The notes under the pieces: model-generated
What the model was told of the DNA's origin: nothing
What the model saw: only the letters and a program-made list of their open reading frames with translations
Databases searched by the model: none
From: Gemmatimonadota bacterium
Lineage (GTDB): Bacteria > Gemmatimonadota > Gemmatimonadetes > Longimicrobiales > Longimicrobiaceae
Direction of reading: 5' to 3'
Assembly: GCA_031260285.1 (NCBI GenBank)
Contig: JAIRKD010000002.1
Location: 1-64,000, forward strand
DNA: 64,000 bases
Program-made: the position numbers and the translations under genes
Part shown: in pieces, positions 10,125 through 18,915 of the stretch
Layout of the letters: every line of letters begins with the position of its first letter
Numbering within the stretch: position 1 is the first letter of the stretch

Positions 10125-10694
10125 ATGATGCGTCGAAGCCGCTGTCACCGATGTTCCGCACGGGTCTCTCACCGGGGAGGTCGCTGCGGTCTGTGTGGTG
10201 TGCGGCTTCCCGCCCCCGAGGGGAGCTGGCGGAGGATCGTGTGGGTGGTTGCGCTTGCCGCTTCCGCTCTCGCCTGGGCAACTCCCGGGATTGTGAGCCG
10301 GGTTCTTCCGGCGCTTTCGGAGTGGTACCTCGATCTTGCGGTGCCGAACGCGGTGAGATCCACGCGGAGGTTGGTCGCCCGGCCGGTTGAAACGCCCTTT
10401 GAGGTCTGTGCCAGTCGCGCGGTGAAGGCCGCCCGCCGTCAGGCCCCCGACACCCTGATCACCTTTGCGCCTGAAGAAGAGAGCACTGTCACCCGTCTCT
10501 CGGATGACCTGTTGATCATTCTTGCTTCATTTGAAGAGCTGTTTATGAACGGTCAACGGGGGACCAGGTACTTCTCCTGTGCCAGCCGTCGGGAAGGGGA
10601 AAGGGGGTGGCAGGTGGAATCGCTGAGCTTCTGGAAGCGGGGGGTGCAGGCCGGGCCCATCGCTCCTGCACCTGGCGGAGCGGCTCCTGATTGA
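10125..10694 (+). CDS. Zinc-ribbon membrane-anchored protein of unknown function
   Basis: N-terminal 'CHRCSARVSHRGGRCGLCG' zinc ribbon, then a hydrophobic segment 'IVWVVALAASALAW'; coding-like composition. Confidence 0.6.
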   Translation: MMRRSRCHRCSARVSHRGGRCGLCGVRLPAPEGSWRRIVWVVALAASALAWATPGIVSRVLPALSEWYLDLAVPNAVRSTRRLVARPVETPFEVCASRAVKAARRQAPDTLITFAPEEESTVTRLSDDLLIILASFEELFMNGQRGTRYFSCASRREGERGWQVESLSFWKRGVQAGPIAPAPGGAAPD

Positions 10695-10843
10695 GCCACT
10701 CCCGACCGGATGATCCGGTTACGTGATTCTCCTCCCTCCCCCGATTTCTCCGGGAAGAGAAGACCTCGGGGAAAGAAGACCCCGGACGGATGCTTCCTGA
10801 GCGGGATGATTCCCGTCAGAAGCGTCCGGCCGGGGTTTCCGGT

Positions 10844-12703
10844 TTACAGCGCTGTTGCGCGGGGGATCCGCAACCGTGGAGTGGCAGGACCCTCTGTTCC
10901 CGGGGTGAAATCCTCTCCCGGGTTGAGGAAGCGTTCCGCCTCCCAGGCGTACTGACGGTCATGGAGCTCCCGGTACCGTCCATCCGCGGCCATCAGTTCC
11001 GCGTGGGTCCCTCGCTCGATGATCCGCCCGCCTTCCAGCACCAGAATCTGGTCCGCGCTGCGAATGGTGGAGAGCCGGTGCGCGATCACGAAGGTGGTGC
11101 GCCCCTGACGGAGGTGCTTCAGCCCGTCCTGGATAAGCGCCTCGCTCTCGCTGTCCAGGCTGGAGGTGGCCTCATCGAGAACGAGAATCCGGGGATCCGC
11201 CAGGATCGCGCGGGCAATCGCGACACGCTGCCGCTGGCCGCCCGAGAGCTTCACCCCGCGTTCACCCACGATGGTGTTGTAGCCATCCGGGAGAGAGCGG
11301 GCGAACTCGTCACAATGTGCCACACGGGAAGCCTCGATGACCTCCTCCAGAGTCGCGTCCGGACGCGCAAAGCGGATGTTCTCGGCGATTGTTCCATCGA
11401 AGAGGAAGTTGTCCTGGAGCACAACTCCGAGGAGCGAACGGAACTCACCCAGCCGCAGATCAGAAAGATCCCGTCCGTCAATGAGAACCCGACCGGTCAG
11501 AGGGCGATGGAACGCCATGGCGAGACCGATCAGCGTGCTCTTCCCCGAGCCGCTGGAGCCCACAAGCGCCGTGGTTGAACCGGCGGGTGCGTGGAAGTTG
11601 ATATCGTGCAGAACCGGCGAGCCGGCGTTGTACTCGAAAGAGACATCCTCGAACACCACATCCCCAACAATCTCACCCACCGGCTGGCGGGAGCGATCCT
11701 CTTCCATCTCCGTCGGCATGGAGAGCAGTTCGCGGATACGGTCAAGCCCGGCAAACGCCTCGCTGATCTGGGTGGAGATTGAAGCGATCTGGACTACCGG
11801 CGCCGCGATCAGCATGGTGAAGGTGAAGTAGGTGATCAGGTCACCAATCGTCATCTCGCCGGCTGCAATCGCCCGTCCACCCACGGTGAGCATAAGCACG
11901 CCAACCGCTCCCATCACCACTGTCGCCAGTGCGGTGACCGCTGAGGTACCGGTGATTGTGCTCGCGACGTTCCGGAAGAGCTGGTGCGCTCCGCGGGTGA
12001 AGACCCGGTCCTCACGCTTCTCCGTACCGTACGCCTTGACGATGCGGATGCCGCCCAGCGACTCCGCCAGACGGCCTGTGACCCGGGCGTTCAGCTCCCC
12101 GCGTGCCCGGAAAATCGGACGCAGTCGGGCAAAGCCGAAGGCCATGACGCCCGCAAAGAGCATCAGCAGAATCAGGATGCCAACCGTCAGCACCCAGTTC
12201 AGCCAGAGGAGCACACCGATCGCAACCAGTGCGGTGATCAGACCGCCCGCCAGCTGGACGATGCCGGTTCCTACCAGGTTCCGGATCCCTTCCGCATCGG
12301 TCATGATCCGGGAGATCAGCACCCCGCTCTGGGTCGAATCGAAGTACGAGATCGGCAGCCGCGCAACATGAGCCTGCACCCGGCGACGCATCTCGGTGAT
12401 GGCGCGCTGGGCGGTGATGCTGATGATCTGGGAAAGACTGAACGACGTGATGGCCTGGATCAGAGCGGCGGCCCCGACAGCCATGGCGAGCGGAAAGAAG
12501 AGCTCGGTTCTTCCCTGGCCGATGATATAGTCGAGGAGCACCTTCGGGCTGGCCGGAAGCACCAGACCCGCAAGGCGGCTCACGAGCATCAGCGCAAAAC
12601 CGATCGCGAGATGGCGCCGGTGCCGCCAGACCAGCTCGCGGGCCTCCCGCCAGACGACCTCGTTCGAAACCTTTTTCTTCTTCTGCCGTCGCGTATCGCT
12701 CAT
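10844..12703 (-). CDS. ABC transporter, fused permease and ATPase (MsbA-like exporter)
   Basis: Six-TM region plus Walker A 'LVGSSGSGKSTL', signature 'LSGGQRQRVAIARAI', Walker B 'ILVLDEATSSLD'. Confidence 0.95.
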   Translation of the reverse strand: MSDTRRQKKKKVSNEVVWREARELVWRHRRHLAIGFALMLVSRLAGLVLPASPKVLLDYIIGQGRTELFFPLAMAVGAAALIQAITSFSLSQIISITAQRAITEMRRRVQAHVARLPISYFDSTQSGVLISRIMTDAEGIRNLVGTGIVQLAGGLITALVAIGVLLWLNWVLTVGILILLMLFAGVMAFGFARLRPIFRARGELNARVTGRLAESLGGIRIVKAYGTEKREDRVFTRGAHQLFRNVASTITGTSAVTALATVVMGAVGVLMLTVGGRAIAAGEMTIGDLITYFTFTMLIAAPVVQIASISTQISEAFAGLDRIRELLSMPTEMEEDRSRQPVGEIVGDVVFEDVSFEYNAGSPVLHDINFHAPAGSTTALVGSSGSGKSTLIGLAMAFHRPLTGRVLIDGRDLSDLRLGEFRSLLGVVLQDNFLFDGTIAENIRFARPDATLEEVIEASRVAHCDEFARSLPDGYNTIVGERGVKLSGGQRQRVAIARAILADPRILVLDEATSSLDSESEALIQDGLKHLRQGRTTFVIAHRLSTIRSADQILVLEGGRIIERGTHAELMAADGRYRELHDRQYAWEAERFLNPGEDFTPGTEGPATPRLRIPRATAL

Positions 12704-13126
12704 TCCGTCACCCGTGGCGCCATCCGTGAAACACGGAATATCCGGTTATTCGGAGACTCCGCGCGACTTTTTGCGTAAGGAAATTCATTACACCCGTCAC
12801 CGGGAAGAGTGCGGGTGCGGAGAATGAAAAAAAAGAGGCTGAAGCCGCAGGCGGGCCGATCACCCGAAAGCTCTACGGGCAGGAGAACTTTTGGTTTCAC
12901 GGGAAGTACGAGCATTGCAATATTCCCCGTTTCCGCCGGATGGCGCTTCTCCGGCAGGCCTCGCTCCATCAGGGGCTCCGTCTCTTCAGGGGTCCTGTTC
13001 TGTCGGGCAGGCGTTGTCGCGCTCTGTTCTCTCCGGGAGAGGGGCTGAGACCAGGGCGGTTGCCGGGGCCGGGATGGACCGGAGGGGAATCTGGTGAGAA
13101 CTGTTGTTTTACAGGAGAAGGAATCC

Positions 13127-13714
13127 ATGGCCGGAATTACTCGTCTGATCTGCCTGGGGACGCTGTCGCTTGCTGTTGTCGCCTGCGGTTCCGCTGGCGG
13201 GTTTCCCGCTAACAGTGTTGCGGTGGCGACTCCGCTGTCGCTGGAAGGCCCTTCCATCTATTCGCTGCTGGGCTTCCGGAACGATCTGAAGCTGACTTCC
13301 GAACAGGTGGTTTCCCTCGATTCCATCGCGATTGCGATTCGTGAGGAGAACCGTGACCTGATCGCGGAGCTGCGGGAGGTGGACGGGAAGGGGAACTCGA
13401 TCGGGCAGCCGATTGTGGTCACGGAAGAGGGCCGCCCGATTCTGGAGGCGATCCGCGAGAACCACCGTGGCGCGGTTGCGGCGGTTCGAGAGCTGCTGGA
13501 TGAGACGCAGCGGAATCAGGTGTGTGACATCGTGGCACGGCCGGGTCAGGCACGGGGGCGAAGCGGGAGACCGGCCGGACCCGAGAACCGGGCTCCGGAT
13601 GGAGGAGCTCCGCGGGGAGAAGCCCGGGACTCTCTGGACGAACGGTCGCGGCTTTCCCGACCCGTCAGCTGGGACTGGTGTGAGGATCGGGGAACGGAAC
13701 GGCGCGAGTCATAG
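13127..13714 (+). CDS. Putative lipoprotein with LTxxQ/Spy-CpxP-like helical segment
   Basis: Lipobox 'LAVVACGSAGG'; 'FRNDLKLTSEQVVSLDSIAIAIREENRDLIAELREV'; RBS AGGAGAAGG upstream of ATG at 13127. Confidence 0.6.
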   Translation: MAGITRLICLGTLSLAVVACGSAGGFPANSVAVATPLSLEGPSIYSLLGFRNDLKLTSEQVVSLDSIAIAIREENRDLIAELREVDGKGNSIGQPIVVTEEGRPILEAIRENHRGAVAAVRELLDETQRNQVCDIVARPGQARGRSGRPAGPENRAPDGGAPRGEARDSLDERSRLSRPVSWDWCEDRGTERRES

Positions 13715-13761
13715 GCTGCTGGCCATGACGCCGCTCCTGACGACCGCTTTGAATGGGCTGG

Positions 13762-14235
13762 TTACGATGCTGAAAGCGAAGACTCCAGGGCCCGCGCTAC
13801 CGCCAGTGCGTGTCCCTGGGGTTTGACCTTCTCAAAAACGCGGGATACCTGCCCGTTCCGGTTGATCAGGAAGGTTGTGCGCTCCACACCCATCAAGTGG
13901 TTCCCGAAGAGCCGTTTGGCTTTCCAGACCCCATAGGCCATAGCCACCTCGTGGTCGGTATCCGCAAGCAGCTGGTAGTTGACGCCGAGCTTCTCTCCGA
14001 AGCGGGTCACGCTGGAGACCGGATCGGGGCTGATACCGAGGAGAACGGCGTCGAGGTCGTCAAAAAGCGTCCGGTTATCCCGGAACTCACACGCTTCCGT
14101 TGTGCAGCCGGGGGTATCGGCGCGAGGGTAGAAAAAGAGTATCACGGGCTTCCCGCGGAGCGCGGAAAGACGGACGCGCGAACCATCGTTCGTGGTCAGC
14201 TCGAAGTCGGGGGCGTCCTGGCCGGGGGTGATCAT
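13762..14235 (-). CDS. bcp: Peroxiredoxin, bacterioferritin comigratory protein type
   Basis: 'GQDAPDFELTTNDGSRVRLSALRGKPVILFFYPRADTPGCTTEACEFRD'. Confidence 0.93.
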   Translation of the reverse strand: MITPGQDAPDFELTTNDGSRVRLSALRGKPVILFFYPRADTPGCTTEACEFRDNRTLFDDLDAVLLGISPDPVSSVTRFGEKLGVNYQLLADTDHEVAMAYGVWKAKRLFGNHLMGVERTTFLINRNGQVSRVFEKVKPQGHALAVARALESSLSAS

Positions 14236-14289
14236 TGTTCCGGGCTCCATCCGTTTGAGAGCTCTGTCCACCGCTTCAGGGAGAGCGGT

Positions 14290-14778
14290 TCAGGAGGCCC
14301 ATGGAAGGTCAGGATCCCCAAGCGGGTTGAACTCCTGACCCATCATCCGGATCTGCTCGAATGTGAGTTCGTGGCGACCCGCAAACCCCTCATCGGTTTC
14401 ATGCCAGCCGACGATGGAGGGCTCTCCCTGTCGCCAGCAGAGATAGACCCATCGGCCCTGCCATATTGTGGGGAAGTCGATCAGACCGTACTCCAGCCCA
14501 CCCGAGGGGAAGCAGATCCCCCGGGCCCGGATCTCACGATCCACGATCGTTTCAATCTCACCCATCAGCATGGTGATGCGCGCCCGGAAGTTCTGCGCTT
14601 CCTGGTAGTCGGGGTTATCCTCAACCAGAATCGCCGTTCCCCAGATGACATCAAGGACCTGGAGACGTTCGGCTGTGCACTGAATCCGGTCTATCCGGTG
14701 ACCGATATCCGAAAGTACCGCCTCCATTTTCGGAAGCAGGAGATTCGCTTCAGCTACCGTAAATGCTTTCCGGTTCAT
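14290..14778 (-). CDS. DUF2203 family protein
   Basis: 'FTVAEANLLLPKMEAVL...GGLEYGLIDFPTIWQGRWVYLCWRQGEPSIVGWHETDEGFAGRHEL'. Confidence 0.85.
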   Translation of the reverse strand: MNRKAFTVAEANLLLPKMEAVLSDIGHRIDRIQCTAERLQVLDVIWGTAILVEDNPDYQEAQNFRARITMLMGEIETIVDREIRARGICFPSGGLEYGLIDFPTIWQGRWVYLCWRQGEPSIVGWHETDEGFAGRHELTFEQIRMMGQEFNPLGDPDLPWAS

Positions 14779-14996
14779 GGGTCGATGGCGTCGAATTGGT
14801 TAGTCGCCAGCATATATAGCTCAAAACCCGTCCGAACGCGATACATCGATCTGTCAGGAGTTTTATGTTTTCGTAAAAGGATTCTGCCAGCAGAAGGAAG
14901 GGGAACGCTGAAGTTGTTTCTATCCCGGGACTTACGGAAAACGGAAAATGGAGCCGGATTTTCCATCCCCGGGTGCCTGCTGATCCGGCTCCGATC

Positions 14997-15473
14997 CTAT
15001 CTTCTGGATGTGGTTCCGGGTGCGCAGCGGTCGACAATTGCCCGCGCATCACCGCGTACATGGTCCGAAGGTGTGCCCCGGGTGCGGTCCTGATCACCTA
15101 CGATCAGCATGCCCGAGGTGGTTTCGAGCGTATTTCCCTCCGGGTAGGGGCGGGTATAGACAAAGACGGTAAGCTCGTCGTACCGGGTACGGGGTCCACC
15201 CGCCAGTCCGACTGTGATGACTTCGGTTGCGGCTGCACCCGCGCGTCGTGCTGTTTCACGGATCCCCGTGATCTCCCGCCGGCCCTGCAGGAGGCCGCCC
15301 ACTGTATCCGCGAGTACAACGTCGTATTCCAGCGTCTGGAGCTGGGCGAGTGCGCAGCCGAACGCGTCACGTAATGGGTAGGGTGTGGCGCGCGTGTAGG
15401 AGTTCGGCGCTCCGCACGCCGTCAGCACCAGCGCGACCGGGATGATGGATCGAAGGAATCGCATACGCCTCAC
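14997..15473 (-). CDS. Putative lipoprotein, unknown function
   Basis: Signal/lipobox 'MRRMRFLRSIIPVALVLTACGAP'; coherent ORF. Confidence 0.55.
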   Translation of the reverse strand: MRRMRFLRSIIPVALVLTACGAPNSYTRATPYPLRDAFGCALAQLQTLEYDVVLADTVGGLLQGRREITGIRETARRAGAAATEVITVGLAGGPRTRYDELTVFVYTRPYPEGNTLETTSGMLIVGDQDRTRGTPSDHVRGDARAIVDRCAPGTTSRR

Positions 15474-15587
15474 AGGTAGCCGCCGTCAACAATCAGGCAA
15501 CAGAACTCAAACGTCGGCATTCAGAGGTCCGCAGTCAAATGCCCGTCATTGAACCTTCTGTATCCGATCGCCGGTTCCGGGCCGGTT

Positions 15588-16517
15588 TCAGTGTTCCAGC
15601 TCGGGGATGGTTTCACGGGACCATACCCGTTTCCCCAGCGCGGACAGGGTAAGGCTCACCGCGAGTTCCGCGGTTGTGTTCCGCTCATCAAGAACCGGGT
15701 TCACTTCCACAACATCCAGACCGAGCAACCGGCCGGAGGCGGAAAGCAGCTCCATGGCGAGGTGCCCCTCGCGCACCGTCAGACCCCCCGCTGACGGGGT
15801 TCCCACACCGGGTGCGATGGAGGGGTCCATCACATCAAGGTCGAAACTGGCGTAGATCCCATCGGTATCCGTGCCGGCGATGTGAATCGCATGTTCCATC
15901 ACCCGCCCGATCCCGTACCGGTCGATCACGGCCATCGAAAGAACCGTCACACCCGCGGTCTTCAGCAGATCAGCTTCCTTCGGATCGATATCGCGGGCTC
16001 CGACGATAACAATTCCTGCGGGATCAACCGCACGCTCCGGGGCACGCCATCCATCCATCGAAACAAGGCGGGGGAAGCCGAGGCCGGCCAGCGCCGCGAG
16101 CGGCATCCCGTGAACGTTGCCCGTGAGGGTGGTCTGATGGGTGTTGAAGTCGCCGTGAGTATCAATCCAGATCACTCCCACCCGGTGTGTGCGGCTGGTG
16201 GCGGCGATGGATGCGAGACCAACGGAATGATCACCGCCGAGAACCAGGGGAAAGCGACCCCGGCTGTGGGTACCGGCAACCGCCTCGGCGAGGGCGCGGT
16301 GGACAACCAGGATCTCATCCAGATACCGGAGCCGGGGGTCACCGATCACCGCATGACCGCGGACGGGTACATCCACATCACCAACATCGGTTACTGAATG
16401 CCCAAGTGCCGCCAGTTTCTCCACCAGCCCCGCGATCCGGATGGCCGCAGCGCCCATCTCCACACCGCGCCGTCCCGCGCCGAAGTCGATCGGAGCTCCA
16501 ATGATTTCGATGTCCAT
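15588..16517 (-). CDS. rocF: Arginase
   Basis: 'VLGGDHSVGLASIAA', 'VIWIDTHGDFNT', 'ASFDLDVMDPSIAPGVGTPSAGGLTVREGHLAMELL'. Start at MDIEIIGAPIDFGAGRRGVEMG. Confidence 0.92.
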   Translation of the reverse strand: MDIEIIGAPIDFGAGRRGVEMGAAAIRIAGLVEKLAALGHSVTDVGDVDVPVRGHAVIGDPRLRYLDEILVVHRALAEAVAGTHSRGRFPLVLGGDHSVGLASIAATSRTHRVGVIWIDTHGDFNTHQTTLTGNVHGMPLAALAGLGFPRLVSMDGWRAPERAVDPAGIVIVGARDIDPKEADLLKTAGVTVLSMAVIDRYGIGRVMEHAIHIAGTDTDGIYASFDLDVMDPSIAPGVGTPSAGGLTVREGHLAMELLSASGRLLGLDVVEVNPVLDERNTTAELAVSLTLSALGKRVWSRETIPELEH

Positions 16518-16555
16518 GCCCACCCCACAGGCGAGAGGTGTGCCGTCACCGGGCG

Positions 16556-17077
16556 TTACGCGTCCGGTGCCCGGAGAAACGAGAGAGTGGTATCGCCAAA
16601 CGTCAGCCGGAAGCCCGCATCCGGGAAGTGATGGTCGGTTGCGTGTTCGAAGGTGAGGATGCGCGAAAACGGACGTGCCCGCCACCGTTCCACAAGGCGG
16701 TCCAGCTGTCGGGACTGATAGGGCGGGTCGGCCAGAACGATATCGTACCGCCCGTCCGGGATCGAGTTGATGAACAGGAGAGCATCGCGGACAAATACCC
16801 GGATTTTCGCCCGCGTATGGGTCGCGGCGATGTTCGCCTTGAGCGCATGCAGCGCGGACCCACCGTTCTCTACAAAGTCGCAGCTCGCCGCCCCGCGCGA
16901 GAGGCCTTCCAGCCCAACCGCGCCGCTTCCCGCGTACAGCTCCAGGAGCCGCGCCCCCGGAAGATCCGCCTTCAGCTCCGAGAGCCAGGCGTCCCGGACT
17001 CCCTCCGCCGTCGGCCGGACGCGGCCTGAGGGGGAGACCAGATTGGTACCGGCAAGTTTGCCACCGAGTATTCGCAT
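16556..17077 (-). CDS. rsmD: 16S rRNA (guanine(966)-N2)-methyltransferase RsmD-like
   Basis: 'MRILGGKLAGTNLVSPSGRVRPTAEGVRDAW', 'LLELYAGSGAVGLEGLSRGA', 'DIVLADPPYQ'. Confidence 0.9.
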   Translation of the reverse strand: MRILGGKLAGTNLVSPSGRVRPTAEGVRDAWLSELKADLPGARLLELYAGSGAVGLEGLSRGAASCDFVENGGSALHALKANIAATHTRAKIRVFVRDALLFINSIPDGRYDIVLADPPYQSRQLDRLVERWRARPFSRILTFEHATDHHFPDAGFRLTFGDTTLSFLRAPDA

Positions 17078-17244
17078 AACCGGAATCTCGCTTGTTGGCC
17101 CTTCAACTACAACCTCCCGTGAACAGGCACCCGTCTGACCTCCAGGCGCTCCATCCACCCGGGCAGGAGTCCGGCCCACCGGCGTCACCGGAGTGGAAAC
17201 AAGAATGGTCCCCGGATGGTAACATGATGAAATCATAGCAACTT

Positions 17245-18756
17245 ATGGAACAGCATGGTCTCCGGGGTCGTCTGCCCGGGGTGGTAATCCCGCTGTATCT
17301 GAACTCCTCCGCGGTTCCTGCTGGACCTGGTTTGAAGGGCCCCTCCATGTGCAGAAATTCATCCAGACGCCCGCGTGAAAAGCTCGCCTCTTTCCGTGTG
17401 TTTTATTCTGCCTGGTTGTCCGGAACAGCTCCTGTCAGGGGTTCGGGGAAACTGTCCGGGAAGCGGTCCGGGAGATTCCTGGGGAGGCTGAAGAGTCTTG
17501 CGTCCACGGCGGTGCCGCTGGCGGTTTCGGTTCTGGCGCTGGCGAGCCCCCCGGGTGAGGGGGTGAGGGCGGGTATCATGGGGATGATCGGGAGGAGTAC
17601 TCCCGTTGTACTCGGGCCGGTGGTCGCGAGTTACCTGACGTCGGGAAGCGCACCTGTTGGAGGGCTGATCGTGCCGGCGTTTGAGGTGGTGGCTCCGGCG
17701 CAGGTCGGGCTGAATCCGAAGAATCTGGAGCGTGCGGAGGCGGCGGTCTCTACAGATGTGCGGCGGGGTCTGATTCCCGGGGCCGCACTGGTTGTGGGGC
17801 GGGGAGCGGAGGTGGTGGAGAAGAAAGGGATCGGACGGCTGGGGAGCGGGCTGGCGGAGGTTGACCCCGATTCAACCATCTACGACCTCGCATCGCTGAC
17901 AAAGGTTGTGGCAACAACTTCTGCGATCATGCTGCTGGTGGAAGAGGGGAAGGTGGAGCTGGATGCGCCGGTCCAGCGGTATCTGCCGGAGTTCCAGGGC
18001 GGGCTGAAGAACCGGGTCACGGTACGACAGCTGCTGACCCACACCTCGGGGCTGCCGGCGGGGGCGAGTCCGCCGAAGGGTACGCCGGATGAGACGCTGA
18101 AGCGACTGATCGCCACTCCGCTGAAGACAAAGCCGGGGGAGCGGATGGTTTATTCGGATCTGGGGCCGATCATTCTCTTCGCGGTCGCGGAACGGGTTGC
18201 GGGGGAAGCGGTTCCCGTGATGCTTGAGCGCCGGGTGTTTGCGCCGCTGGGGATGACATCCACGAAGTTCGGGCAGCTGGATGCGTGTGATGCGTGCGCG
18301 CCAACCACCAGCGGAACGCGAGGACTGGTGCATGATCCACTTGCGCGGCGTCTCGGGGGGGTGGCGGGGAATGCGGGGCTTTTTTCGACGGCCTCGGATA
18401 TCGGCCGGTTTGCCGCGATGATGGCGGGTGGCGGGGCGCTGGGTGAGGTCCGGATCTTTCGCGAAGAAACCGTGCGGGAGTTTACAGCCCGTCAGAAAGG
18501 GGCTGGCGATCGCGCTCTCGGATGGGTTACGCCCGGTACCCGGCGGGCGACCGGTTCGGAAGGTGAACGGATTTCTGATTCCGCGTTTGGTCACACGGGG
18601 TTCACGGGAACGTCTCTCTGGATTGACCCCGAGCGTGGTACCTGGGCGGTGCTGCTTTCGAACCGGACCTATATTGCCGGTGCGCCGAACCGGATGCAGG
18701 CGCTGAGGCGCACGATCAATAACCTGGTGTCCGCAGCTGTGGACGCGGGGTCGTGA
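17245..18756 (+). CDS. Serine hydrolase, beta-lactamase class C/esterase family (start uncertain)
   Basis: SxxK motif 'YDLASLTKVVATTSAIMLLVEEGKVELDAPVQRYLPEF', 'YSDLGPIIL', 'HTGFTGTSLWIDPE'. Confidence 0.88.
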   Translation: MEQHGLRGRLPGVVIPLYLNSSAVPAGPGLKGPSMCRNSSRRPREKLASFRVFYSAWLSGTAPVRGSGKLSGKRSGRFLGRLKSLASTAVPLAVSVLALASPPGEGVRAGIMGMIGRSTPVVLGPVVASYLTSGSAPVGGLIVPAFEVVAPAQVGLNPKNLERAEAAVSTDVRRGLIPGAALVVGRGAEVVEKKGIGRLGSGLAEVDPDSTIYDLASLTKVVATTSAIMLLVEEGKVELDAPVQRYLPEFQGGLKNRVTVRQLLTHTSGLPAGASPPKGTPDETLKRLIATPLKTKPGERMVYSDLGPIILFAVAERVAGEAVPVMLERRVFAPLGMTSTKFGQLDACDACAPTTSGTRGLVHDPLARRLGGVAGNAGLFSTASDIGRFAAMMAGGGALGEVRIFREETVREFTARQKGAGDRALGWVTPGTRRATGSEGERISDSAFGHTGFTGTSLWIDPERGTWAVLLSNRTYIAGAPNRMQALRRTINNLVSAAVDAGS

Positions 18757-18820
18757 CCCCCCCCACCCGCATCCCCTCCGTCACGCATCACGTATCAACC
18801 CATGCGGATGAACCGCCCCG

Positions 18821-18849
18821 TGGAACGACCAGCGCTCTCTGTCGTTCCA
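18821..18849. terminator. Hairpin between convergent serine-hydrolase and P-type ATPase genes
   Basis: TGGAACGAC...GTCGTTCCA inverted repeat. Confidence 0.4.
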
Positions 18850-18915
18850 TCACGCATCCCTGCGCGGGCGAACCTTCTTTCCCGCTTCGTTCCCTGACCT
18901 GACGCCGCCTGCCCG

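Noticed and set aside
13810-15093. 427-aa forward ORF
   Set aside because: Antisense to bcp and DUF2203 genes, which have recognisable families.
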